Position numbers and translations under genes: made by a program
Notes under the pieces: model-generated
Databases searched by the model: none
What the model saw: the letters and a program-made list of their open reading frames with translations, nothing else
What the model was told of the DNA's origin: nothing
Assembly (NCBI GenBank): GCA_002070945.1
Contig: MWEG01000018.1
Location: 62,001 to 126,000 of the forward strand
Origin: Lentisphaerae bacterium ADurb.Bin082
GTDB lineage: Bacteria > Verrucomicrobiota > Lentisphaeria > Oligosphaerales > Oligosphaeraceae
Direction of reading: 5' to 3'
DNA length: 64,000 nucleotides
Shown here: positions 24,845 through 32,600 of the stretch, in pieces
Layout: every line of letters begins with the position of its first letter
Numbering within the stretch: position 1 is the stretch's first letter

Positions 24845-26569
24845 ATGAAACACCTGCTGATCACCGTCCTGGCCCTGGCGACTATAGCTGCCGGAACGAC
24901 GACAACAGCCCAAAACGCGCTCACCGCCGCCCGTAAGAAGATCATCTCACTAGGCTGGGCTAAGAGTACCCCAAAAGACCTGGCGGAGAACTTGGCGCTG
25001 ATCGAAAGCAGTACGCCTTATGACGGCATGCACGTACACCTGGTCGGCGAACAGACTGTTGACGGCGTCGTCAAAAAGTACAGCTCGCGCTTTCCCTTCC
25101 AGGCAGAACGCTGGCCGTATTCAGCGTTTGCTGAAAGCATCGGCTACTTGCAAGGACTCAGGCCCAGCCGCCCGCTGGAACTCTTCATCATGACGACGAC
25201 CAGGTCCGGCCCGCACGACTGGTTCAGCGACGCCTATTGGGCCCAGGTCTGCCACAACTTCGGCCTGATCGCCAGAATCGCCCGCGAAACCGGCTGCCGG
25301 GGCCTTATCTTCGACGCCGAGGACTACCACGACTCCGGCCATCTCTTCGCCTATTCGCCAGACGCTGGGATAAGCTACGACGACGCAAAGATAAAAGCCC
25401 GCCAGCGCGGCCGAGAATGGATCACCGCCATGGCTGAGGCGTATCCTGACATGACCTTGTTCGCCCCCTTCTGGGTCTCCCTGGCCTACCCGTTTGGCGA
25501 CAATCCCAATGCCAGCGGCAGCCGCTCCTGTGCTTTGTTCCCAGCCTTTCTCAACGGCGTCTATGACGCCCTGCCCCCTGGCATGACCATCATCGACGGC
25601 AATGAAAGCTATTTCTATCGCAGCGGCGACCGATACCAAGCCATGCATGCCACCGGCTATTTCCACGCTAATTTCCGCCAGCTGATCGCGCCGGAAAACC
25701 TGTATCGGGCCCTGACCCAAACCCAAATGGCCGCCGCACTCTACCTCGACGCCTTCTTCCCGGCTAATCTCAACGACCCGAACAACCGCTGGGACCTCTA
25801 TCCTGGCCAGGACGACACCACCCGCCAGCGCAACCTCCGCAATGTCCTCTTCCACTGCTTAGCCGTCGCTGACGAGTATGTCTGGACTTGGGGCGAACGC
25901 ATCGTCTGGTGGCCGCAAGACGCTGCCGACGCCTTGAACCAGCGCCTGCCCGGACTCAACGCCATCATGCGCAGCGTCAAATCCGTTGAGGAAGCCGAAG
26001 CCGTCATCGCGGTAATGCCGGTTTATGAAAACTTGCTGGCCAACGGCAATTTTGAAGTGGCAGCCCCTCCGGCGATCCCAGACGCCACGGGCAAACTGCC
26101 GCCCCCGCCCGGCTGGAACGTCTGGGACGAAGAGCGCGAGGAGCGCAAAGGCGCCTTCTACCTCAGCCCTGGCGCTGGCTGCAATGGCTCTGCCGCCATG
26201 ACTGGCGCAGGCTTTGTCCGCGGCGGCTGCGCCATCACCAACGTCGCTGTCCAACCTGGCGATATCCTGCTTTTGCGCGGCAAGGCCCGCTGCGAAGAAA
26301 ACGCTGCTGGCGAAGTCACCGCCGCCTGGAAACGCACTGCCACTGGCCGCTGGGTCTGGGATAACTATCGCGCCCCGCTCGTCCGCGCTAGCCTGCGTGC
26401 AGTGCCGGGTTCAGAATGGCGTGAATGCAAAACCCTAATCGTCGTGCCCGACGAAATCGAAGGCCTCGGCTTGCAGCTCGGCGTCGGCCGACAGCGGCCA
26501 GGGCAAGACAAAATCCACTATGACGACTTTGAACTCATCCGCCTGCCGCCCTTAACGCCGACGCCTTGA
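24845..26569 (+). CDS. Secreted protein, paralogue 2 of the tandem pair
   Basis: A 574-residue signal-peptide protein (residues 1-22, ending in TTTAQ/N). It is colinear with the protein at 22791-24515 along its whole length and shares DWFSDAYWAQVCHNF, the GLIFDAEDYHDSGHLFAYSPD region, KARQRGREW, FRQLIAPENLYRALTQTQM and the C-terminal beta-sandwich. Divergence is substantial, so the duplication is not recent. GGAG precedes the ATG at 24845; the frame is open further upstream but overlaps the zinc-ribbon gene there. The catalytic role is unassigned; secreted glycan degradation is inferred. Confidence 0.75.
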   Translation: MKHLLITVLALATIAAGTTTTAQNALTAARKKIISLGWAKSTPKDLAENLALIESSTPYDGMHVHLVGEQTVDGVVKKYSSRFPFQAERWPYSAFAESIGYLQGLRPSRPLELFIMTTTRSGPHDWFSDAYWAQVCHNFGLIARIARETGCRGLIFDAEDYHDSGHLFAYSPDAGISYDDAKIKARQRGREWITAMAEAYPDMTLFAPFWVSLAYPFGDNPNASGSRSCALFPAFLNGVYDALPPGMTIIDGNESYFYRSGDRYQAMHATGYFHANFRQLIAPENLYRALTQTQMAAALYLDAFFPANLNDPNNRWDLYPGQDDTTRQRNLRNVLFHCLAVADEYVWTWGERIVWWPQDAADALNQRLPGLNAIMRSVKSVEEAEAVIAVMPVYENLLANGNFEVAAPPAIPDATGKLPPPPGWNVWDEEREERKGAFYLSPGAGCNGSAAMTGAGFVRGGCAITNVAVQPGDILLLRGKARCEENAAGEVTAAWKRTATGRWVWDNYRAPLVRASLRAVPGSEWRECKTLIVVPDEIEGLGLQLGVGRQRPGQDKIHYDDFELIRLPPLTPTP

Positions 26570-26646
26570 ACGGCATTTCGGCCACTGCCCGACGCAGCTG
26601 GCCTTTCTCTATCATCCCATCATGTCTTAAAACAAGGAGCTGAAAC

Positions 26647-27393
26647 ATGACTTACATCCCGGTCGGCCTGGAAATGTACTCGGTGCGCAAGGAATTCGCC
26701 GCCAATCCCTACGCCACCATGAAAGCCGTCAAGGCCATGGGCTATGAAGGCGTTGAATTCGCTGGCCCTCCAGCCTGGGGCGCCGACTTCTACGCGGCGC
26801 TGCTGAAGGAAACCGGCCTGGTCTGCTGCGGCTGGCATACGCCCTGGGAAAGCCTCCAGCCGGAAAAAATCGCTGACACTATTCGCCTTAACTTAACGGT
26901 CGGCAACAAATACGTCATCGTCCCGGGCATCAAGGCCAGCACCCACGCCGACTGGCTCGAAAAAGCCATTGCGATGAATGGCATCGCCGACCAGCTGGCA
27001 GTCTACGGCCTCCGCTGCGGATACCACAACCACGCCCAGGACTTCGCCCTGCTGGACGGCAAGACAACCTGGGACACATTCATGAGCAACACCAGCGACC
27101 GCGTCGTCATGCAGCTTGACACGGGCAACGCCCTGGCTGGAAACGCCAACATCATGCAGACCCTGAACGACTATCCCGGACGCTGCCAGACCATCCACCT
27201 GAAACCCTACAGCCGCGCCAAGGGCTATGAACCGCTCATCGGTGAGGATGATTGTCCCTGGAAGGATATCTTCGCCTTCTGCCAGACCAAGGGCAACACC
27301 GAATGGTACATCATCGAATACGAATGCCCAGCCTACCCGGCCCTCGAAGCCGTCGAAAAATGCCTGGTCGCAACCAGGAAACTGCTGGAATAA
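26647..27393 (+). CDS. Sugar phosphate isomerase/epimerase-like TIM barrel
   Basis: A 248-residue protein of the xylose isomerase-like TIM-barrel superfamily (AP endonuclease 2 fold). The N-terminus GLEMYSVRKEF and later GYEGVEFAGP, GYHNHAQDF, MQLDTGNA and HLKPYS supply the metal-binding Glu, His and Asp expected of sugar isomerases or epimerases. It is cytoplasmic with no signal peptide. It follows the two secreted paralogues by 77 bases with an AAGGAG-type site. A catabolic role on the released sugar is therefore plausible, but the substrate is unknown. Confidence 0.85.
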   Translation: MTYIPVGLEMYSVRKEFAANPYATMKAVKAMGYEGVEFAGPPAWGADFYAALLKETGLVCCGWHTPWESLQPEKIADTIRLNLTVGNKYVIVPGIKASTHADWLEKAIAMNGIADQLAVYGLRCGYHNHAQDFALLDGKTTWDTFMSNTSDRVVMQLDTGNALAGNANIMQTLNDYPGRCQTIHLKPYSRAKGYEPLIGEDDCPWKDIFAFCQTKGNTEWYIIEYECPAYPALEAVEKCLVATRKLLE

Positions 27394-27399
27394 TCTAAC

Positions 27400-27430
27400 C
27401 GGCACTGAAGTGCCGGCACTGGACGGAGGC
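27400..27430. repeat. Palindromic repeat CCGGCACTGAAGTGCCGG
   Basis: This nearly perfect palindrome, followed by CACTGGACGGA, recurs at 40493-40516 next to family C. It lies immediately after the isomerase stop codon and may act as a bidirectional stem-loop. Confidence 0.55.
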
Positions 27431-27538
27431 GAGGGGGCGAACTGAACTACAAACCGCAGCCCCCGTCCACTTAAACTGCCTTACCCGGTGTGCGCCTAGC
27501 GATTACATCATCACTGCGTGATCAAATACTCGGAATTA

Positions 27539-27613
27539 TTGCAAAGTCGCATTTTTCATGTACATTAGAACCTTGCACGGGGACATGTTCGAACCGTTTT
27601 CGGACATGCCCCG
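27539..27613 (+). promoter_or_regulatory. Promoter and leader hairpin of dapA
   Basis: TTGCAA (27539-27544), a 16-base spacer and TACATT (27561-27566) form a promoter. Just past the expected start the RNA can form a long stem: CGGGG (27578-27582) with CCCCG (27609-27613), a one-base bulge at 27583, then CATGTTCGAA (27584-27593) with TTCGGACATG (27599-27608), and a five-base loop. A further 69 bases lead to the dapA start. It does not match the lysine riboswitch as I know it. Confidence 0.5.
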
Positions 27614-27682
27614 CTGAACAACCTCAGGAGGATTTGACGGCTCAATCCGGATTGCCCGCCATTCCGGCAAGGAGATTTTCTT

Positions 27683-28561
27683 ATGAAACTATCGGGCTGC
27701 TATACTGCCATCGTCACCCCTTTCCGCAACGGCGACGTCGACTACATCGCTCTGCGGAAGCTGGTTCAGCGGCAAATTGCCAACGGTGTGACCGGGCTGG
27801 TGCCGGTCGGCACTACGGGCGAATCGCCGACGCTCAATTACGACGAACACAACAAAGTCATCGAATACGTCGCCAACTTAGCCGTCGGCAAATGCCAGGT
27901 GATCGCTGGAACCGGCGCCAACAGCACTGCGGAGGCCATTGAGTTGAGCAAATTCGCGGCTGGCGTCGGCGTTGACGCCACCCTGCAAGTGACGCCCTAC
28001 TACAACAAGCCGACCCCGGAAGGCCTGTACCGCCATTTCTGCACAGTCGCTGACGCCTCCGGCCTGCCAGTCGTCCTCTATAACGTGCCCGGTCGCACAG
28101 GACGGGAGATTCCGGTTGACGTCATTGCGCGGCTGTCAAAGCACCCTCTTATGACAGCGGTCAAGGAGGCCGGCGGCAGCGTGGAGCGTGTCAGCGCCAT
28201 CTTGGACGCCTGCGAGATCACGGTTCTCAGCGGCGACGACAGCCTGACCCTGCCGATGATGTCAGTCGGCGCCAAGGGCGTCATCAGTGTGGCCTCCAAT
28301 GTCATCCCTGCGGAAGTCGCCGCCATGACCAAAGCCGCCCTGGACGGCGACTACGCCACCGCTACGGCCATGCACCAGCGCCTTTTCCCGCTGTTCCGGG
28401 ACCTGTTCCTGGAAAGCAACCCGATTCCAGTCAAGGCCGCCTTGGCCGACATGGGGCTGATCGCGGAAGAATACCGCCTGCCGCTGTGCGAAATGGCGTC
28501 GGCAAACCGCGACAAACTTCGCCTGACTTTGAAAAAACTGGGCTGCAAAATAGGCCAATGA
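27683..28561 (+). CDS. dapA: 4-hydroxy-tetrahydrodipicolinate synthase
   Basis: A 292-residue DapA-type class I aldolase that condenses pyruvate with aspartate semialdehyde, the first committed step to diaminopimelate and lysine. It shows GTTGESPTL (the pyruvate-binding Thr-Thr), YYNKPTPEGLYRHF with the catalytic Tyr, YNVPGRTG, and the Schiff-base Lys in AVKEAGG. The length is standard. AGGAG precedes the ATG. The members of this superfamily that act on sugar acids (NanA, KDG aldolases) are alternatives, but the GTTGE and NVPGRTG motifs favour DapA. It follows its own promoter and leader hairpin. Confidence 0.93.
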   Translation: MKLSGCYTAIVTPFRNGDVDYIALRKLVQRQIANGVTGLVPVGTTGESPTLNYDEHNKVIEYVANLAVGKCQVIAGTGANSTAEAIELSKFAAGVGVDATLQVTPYYNKPTPEGLYRHFCTVADASGLPVVLYNVPGRTGREIPVDVIARLSKHPLMTAVKEAGGSVERVSAILDACEITVLSGDDSLTLPMMSVGAKGVISVASNVIPAEVAAMTKAALDGDYATATAMHQRLFPLFRDLFLESNPIPVKAALADMGLIAEEYRLPLCEMASANRDKLRLTLKKLGCKIGQ

Positions 28562-28681
28562 AACCATCTGACGACTGCACGCCCGCCGCCAAGACGGCAA
28601 GGCTAGCTGGCCTTGCCGTCGACAGCCGGAAACAGGTTTGCCTACAGGCGGCGAGTGCAAAAAACACCAGGAGCAAGATGC

Positions 28682-29422
28682 ATGAAGAAGGTCTTCTTAT
28701 CAGCTTTAGCGACTGTCTCGCGCATACGCATTGACCAGGGCAAAATGGCCGATGGCGGGGCGCAGCCGGTCGAGGCGCCGGGGGCGGAATGGATCGTCCT
28801 CGCACGGACTCTGCTGGCGGTCATCGCGACCGCAGCCGCCGGAGTCGTGCTGTGGATGGTCAAAGACCGACTCATCGCCGCGCTGCTGGCGACTGCGGCC
28901 TTCGTCGCTGTCCGCTGCACACTGTCTGCCAGCTATGAACGCGAAGGCGCCGTCGCCATCGTGCAAAAACTGCGGCCCGGGAAATGGCTGTCCGAGACGG
29001 AGCTGTATTACCGCAACGCGATTTTCAACCTTCTGCTGCTTTTGCGCTCTCTGGGGATTTTCTGCCTGTGCCTGCGTTATTCCTGCCTATGGCTGGTGCC
29101 GTGCGCTGCGCTGGCCACCGCAGTCATGACGGAATTGACCGCTGCTGACGGCGACAGCCGCGCCGCCCTGCCGCGCCATTGGCTGATGGCTGCTGCCATT
29201 GTCCTAGTCACCACCGGTTTCGGCAGCCGGCTCTCGCCCGCACTCGACGGCATGTTCATCCTGGGGCTCCTCGCCACTGTCTTCGCCTGGCTGCTGCCAG
29301 CCATGATCACAAAATTCTGGCCGGCGAGCGAATTCACCAGCCTTGATCAGGCCCGGGCCGTGTATCTCTACCTGGGCGAAATCGCCATCCTGTGCGTCGG
29401 CCTGCTGGGACTGGCGCTATAA
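28682..29422 (+). CDS. Integral membrane protein of unknown function
   Basis: A 246-residue protein with about six hydrophobic helices starting near residue 40. A conspicuous ELTAADGDSRAALPRHWL loop lies between helices in the second half. I do not recognise a family. A superficial resemblance to the CobS cobalamin synthase is not supported by its conserved Asp motifs. The ATG at 28682 is preceded by AGGAG. The frame is open to 28613 but without a ribosome-binding site there. It is convergent with the next gene. Confidence 0.6.
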   Translation: MKKVFLSALATVSRIRIDQGKMADGGAQPVEAPGAEWIVLARTLLAVIATAAAGVVLWMVKDRLIAALLATAAFVAVRCTLSASYEREGAVAIVQKLRPGKWLSETELYYRNAIFNLLLLLRSLGIFCLCLRYSCLWLVPCAALATAVMTELTAADGDSRAALPRHWLMAAAIVLVTTGFGSRLSPALDGMFILGLLATVFAWLLPAMITKFWPASEFTSLDQARAVYLYLGEIAILCVGLLGLAL

Positions 29423-29555
29423 ACAACCGCTCAGCGCATGCGCCATTGCCAATGCAACGCCTGCCCGCCTGGTCACGATCGCATCCTGGATGAGCTGTTC
29501 GTTCACCCTGATCCTCGTCGGCAAAAAGGCAGGCGTTCTTTTCGGTTATGGCATG

Positions 29556-30785
29556 TCAGGAGTCGCAGCCCCGTCCAGCGGCAAAGTCTGACAGATAGGC
29601 GAACTTCGGCGTCAATTCACCGTCGCGCACAATAGTAGCCCCTGCAATCACCGGGTCGTCGAGATATTTGTCCAACAGTCTGGGGAAAACGATTTTCGTG
29701 AGTGCTTCGCCAAAACTGCGGCTTGCATCCAGCGGCATGGCATTGGGCAGGGTATCGACTGCCATGCAAGTAATGTTCTTAGGGGAGCTGAAAGCCGGTT
29801 CCTCTTGTTCGCTTTGCGGGTTATAATCGTAGTAAGGTTCGCTATGGGTCGAGGCTCGCAGCGTGGACTGGATGCTGCCCGGTATATCGCAGGTCACATC
29901 GCCAATAATCTGCAAGCGCATATTTTTATCCCGGAGCTGCTCTTTGGTTAGGTGGATGGGCGAGGCCGGGTCCCAGAAGTGGCAGACCAGGAGGACGTCC
30001 GCCGCGAAAGCCCATGGCGCAAAGCAACTTTTGTAATGGGTGGGGTTCTGGGTCAAATCACTGAAGGAAAAGGGCTGCTCCGGGTGGGACTTGTGCTGCA
30101 GCATGTCTTCCACCTTCAGATAGGCATAGAATGCACCGGACTCACGGGGGCGTGTAAGAAACTCCCGGGGACTCAATTCTTGAAAGCCGATGTGCCGAAT
30201 CAGGTGCTGTGCGCCTTCCGAGGCGCGGCCGCTGCCGGTAATGATGATTTTCAAGGGAAACCGGGCAAGCCCGTCAGTCAATTTATAAGCATGCTCCATA
30301 GTGAAATTTCGGTCAGTCGCCGGGAGGGTGAAGGCGCCGCTGCGCAGCCCATAACCGCGCAAGGTATTGTAGGCGCCGACAAAACCCGCCCACCAGCTGA
30401 ATGAACTCAAGCGCTGATTCTGTTCATCCACCAGGTATTCATAGTCGCTGAAAGTTATTCCGGAAGCGATCAATTTCTGCAACAGGGCCTGGTTATGTTT
30501 CTGGAACTTGGCCAGATGACCGAAAAAGAAATAATGTTTGCCAGGAAGCAAGGCTTCCAGCTTTACTTCTTTGATTCCAAAAAGCACGTCGCAGTCATCA
30601 AGACTGTCCACCACGGCAATGCCTGATTGCCGGTAGGCATCATCCGTATATGCTCGAATCGAACTACTTTGCACTTTGAATTCCGTGCCGGGAAAAGTAT
30701 GACGCAAGGCGACAATCTGCTCCGGAGTGAGGGCAACACGATTGTCTTCCGGAACCTTGGTCTCACGAATAATGCCAATTTTCAT
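29556..30785 (-). CDS. Saccharopine dehydrogenase / alanine dehydrogenase-N domain protein (LYS1-like)
   Basis: A 409-residue NAD-dependent oxidoreductase-like protein. It starts MKIGIIRETKVPEDNRVALT, the hallmark of alanine dehydrogenase, transhydrogenase and lysine-forming saccharopine dehydrogenase N-domains. A middle segment KIIITGSGRASEGAQHLI fits the NAD-binding glycine loop. The later GDVTCDIPGSI and NMPLDASRSFGEAL-like parts match the lysine-forming saccharopine dehydrogenase arrangement. The substrate is uncertain. A role in lysine synthesis here would clash with dapA, so degradation or a different amino acid is plausible. AGGAG precedes the ATG. Confidence 0.75.
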   Translation of the reverse strand: MKIGIIRETKVPEDNRVALTPEQIVALRHTFPGTEFKVQSSSIRAYTDDAYRQSGIAVVDSLDDCDVLFGIKEVKLEALLPGKHYFFFGHLAKFQKHNQALLQKLIASGITFSDYEYLVDEQNQRLSSFSWWAGFVGAYNTLRGYGLRSGAFTLPATDRNFTMEHAYKLTDGLARFPLKIIITGSGRASEGAQHLIRHIGFQELSPREFLTRPRESGAFYAYLKVEDMLQHKSHPEQPFSFSDLTQNPTHYKSCFAPWAFAADVLLVCHFWDPASPIHLTKEQLRDKNMRLQIIGDVTCDIPGSIQSTLRASTHSEPYYDYNPQSEQEEPAFSSPKNITCMAVDTLPNAMPLDASRSFGEALTKIVFPRLLDKYLDDPVIAGATIVRDGELTPKFAYLSDFAAGRGCDS

Positions 30786-30971
30786 GCTTAACTCCTAAAA
30801 GTGCATTCAACAGCAAAGCCTGCCTGTCCTGAAATCCCGCCAGGCAGCCATCCTAAATAGAAAAATTAATGTACTGCCGGATTGCGCCTGCGCCATTTGC
30901 TGTTTGACAGTTGCTGGTACTACTATCATCACAAGATTTCGCCCATTGCCAGGGGGGGGTTGATTCTGCGG

Positions 30972-31841
30972 TCACGCTGGCCAGCATTTAGGGCGGATCA
31001 GCGTTTCCGGCAGGTCTGGCGCCACGGCCTTGATGGCCTGGAACACGTCCATCGGCAACGGCCCTGCCGCTGCCAGGCGGATGTTCTCGCGCAGCTGGTC
31101 AACGGTGTCAACACCGGTCAAAACGCTGTTTTCGCCGGGCTGGGTCAGCAGATAGCGCAGGCACAGTTCCTTCAATGGCAGGCCAAAGTCCGCCAATTTC
31201 CGTCGATACGGCAGCAGCGGCGCCAAGGCGGCTGGCACGCGCTCCTCTGGCATCAGCAGCAATCCCTGCAAATAGACGCTCCTGATGAACGAAAAGCGCC
31301 CTTGCGCGGCGCGCGCTGCCAGCAAGCCGTCAAATCGATGGTCAAGCACATTGCAGGGTGCCTGGACATACTCAAGAGCAACGCCGGCCTCTGCATACGG
31401 CGCACTGTCAACCGACACCCCGACGCCCTGAACCAGACCCTGCTGAATCATCCCGGCCAAAATCGGAAGGCGACCGATGTCGTCCTCGCGATGCAGCAGC
31501 GCGACCGGGAGAACATCCAGGCGCAGATTCGCCAGCGAGCGTTGCAGCGAGGCGCGGATGAATGCCTCGGGGTCAGCATCGGCTGGCATCGGTGGAATCT
31601 TGCTGACCACCGTAAAATGCCCTGCCAGCCCGGCGCGCTGCATCACCTGCCCCAGAATCTGCTCGCTGTCGCCGTAGGCGGCTGCGGTGTCAAGGGCCGT
31701 GACGCCGCCATCCGCCGCCGCCCGCAAGATAGCCTCGACCTGGTCAAGGTCCGGCTTGCCGGTCGTATTGGCGATGCCGTAGCGCATTCCGAATTGCACC
31801 GTGCCCAGCATCAGGCGGGAAAACCGTTTCTTGTCTGTCAT
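30972..31841 (-). CDS. Aldo/keto reductase
   Basis: A 289-residue TIM-barrel NADPH-dependent oxidoreductase. The N-terminal LGTVQFGMRYGIAN block suggests the YhdN/L-fucose-type subgroup. ALDTAAAYGDSE carries the catalytic Asp and Tyr, VVSKIPP the Lys, and VALLHRED the His. The C-terminal VLTGVDTVDQLREN segment fits the cofactor-binding part. A carbonyl or sugar substrate is likely but unassigned. It follows the AIM24-type gene by 14 bases on the minus strand with a good AGGGG site, so the two are probably co-transcribed. It ends 120 bases left of an eight-G run. Confidence 0.88.
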   Translation of the reverse strand: MTDKKRFSRLMLGTVQFGMRYGIANTTGKPDLDQVEAILRAAADGGVTALDTAAAYGDSEQILGQVMQRAGLAGHFTVVSKIPPMPADADPEAFIRASLQRSLANLRLDVLPVALLHREDDIGRLPILAGMIQQGLVQGVGVSVDSAPYAEAGVALEYVQAPCNVLDHRFDGLLAARAAQGRFSFIRSVYLQGLLLMPEERVPAALAPLLPYRRKLADFGLPLKELCLRYLLTQPGENSVLTGVDTVDQLRENIRLAAAGPLPMDVFQAIKAVAPDLPETLIRPKCWPA

Positions 31842-31855
31842 GTCACCCCTTCGCC

Positions 31856-32536
31856 CTATCTTTTGACGGTTAGGAACGACCTAAGCACCTTGGCGAGCTG
31901 CCGGATCGGCATCGTCTGCAAAATGATATGCCCTGGGCCGGTGATGACCGTATTGAAGATGCCCTCGCCGCCGAAAACCATGTTCTTCAGGCCAGGCACC
32001 GTGCGCACGTCGATCTTGCAGGTCGAACTCATGGCTGCCAGGTAGCCGGTGTCCACGATCATCGACTGGCTCTCTGCCAAGTCATATTCCACTGCCGTGC
32101 CGTCAATCTCAATGAAGACAATCCCGGAACCAGAGAATTTCTGCATGATGAAGCCCTCGCCGCCAAAAAGCCCAGCGCCGAATTTCTTCTGGAAGAACAT
32201 CGACATCTCAACCGTGGGCGAACTGGCAAGAAAGGAACCTTTCTGGGCGATGATTTCATGGCCAGGACTGATTTCGAACGCCCTGATGCTGCCTGGGAAG
32301 CTGGAAGCAAAAGCGATGGTGCCAGCGCCGCCAGTCGCCGTGTACTTGTTCAAAAACAAATTTTCCCCAGAAAGCATGCGCCCAAAGACTTTGCCGACGC
32401 CGCCACCGCTGGATGTCTCCATCTGCATGTTCGGCGTCATCCAGCTCATGGCACCGCTTTCGCAGTGCATCGCTTCACCGGCTTCAAGAGTGCAAATCAC
32501 GGCTGGCAGAGGCTCACCGATAATCTGATACTGCAT
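31856..32536 (-). CDS. AIM24 / TIGR00266 family protein
   Basis: A 226-residue all-beta protein typical of the TIGR00266 (AIM24) family. Gly-rich paired hairpins dominate: AGEAMHCESGAMSWMT near the start, then SSGGGVGKVFGRMLSGENLF, FASSFPGSIRAFEI and VFGGEGIFNTVITGPG. The cellular role of bacterial members is unknown. The frame is open further upstream, but the ATG at 32536 has GGGAG at nine bases and begins the family domain, so it is chosen. It starts 65 bases left of the DUF4838 stop and leads the aldo/keto reductase gene. Confidence 0.85.
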   Translation of the reverse strand: MQYQIIGEPLPAVICTLEAGEAMHCESGAMSWMTPNMQMETSSGGGVGKVFGRMLSGENLFLNKYTATGGAGTIAFASSFPGSIRAFEISPGHEIIAQKGSFLASSPTVEMSMFFQKKFGAGLFGGEGFIMQKFSGSGIVFIEIDGTAVEYDLAESQSMIVDTGYLAAMSSTCKIDVRTVPGLKNMVFGGEGIFNTVITGPGHIILQTMPIRQLAKVLRSFLTVKR

Positions 32537-32600
32537 GGCTGCTGTCTCCCCTGTGTGGCCGCAAAGCCGGCCTCGGCCAGCCCTGCGGCGGTTGTTTTTA

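Noticed and set aside
27571-27682. Lysine riboswitch in the dapA leader
   Set aside because: The leader is far too short and lacks the multi-helix core; only one long hairpin is seen.
28682-29422. CobS cobalamin synthase
   Set aside because: Hydrophobicity is similar, but the conserved Asp-rich motifs of CobS are not present.
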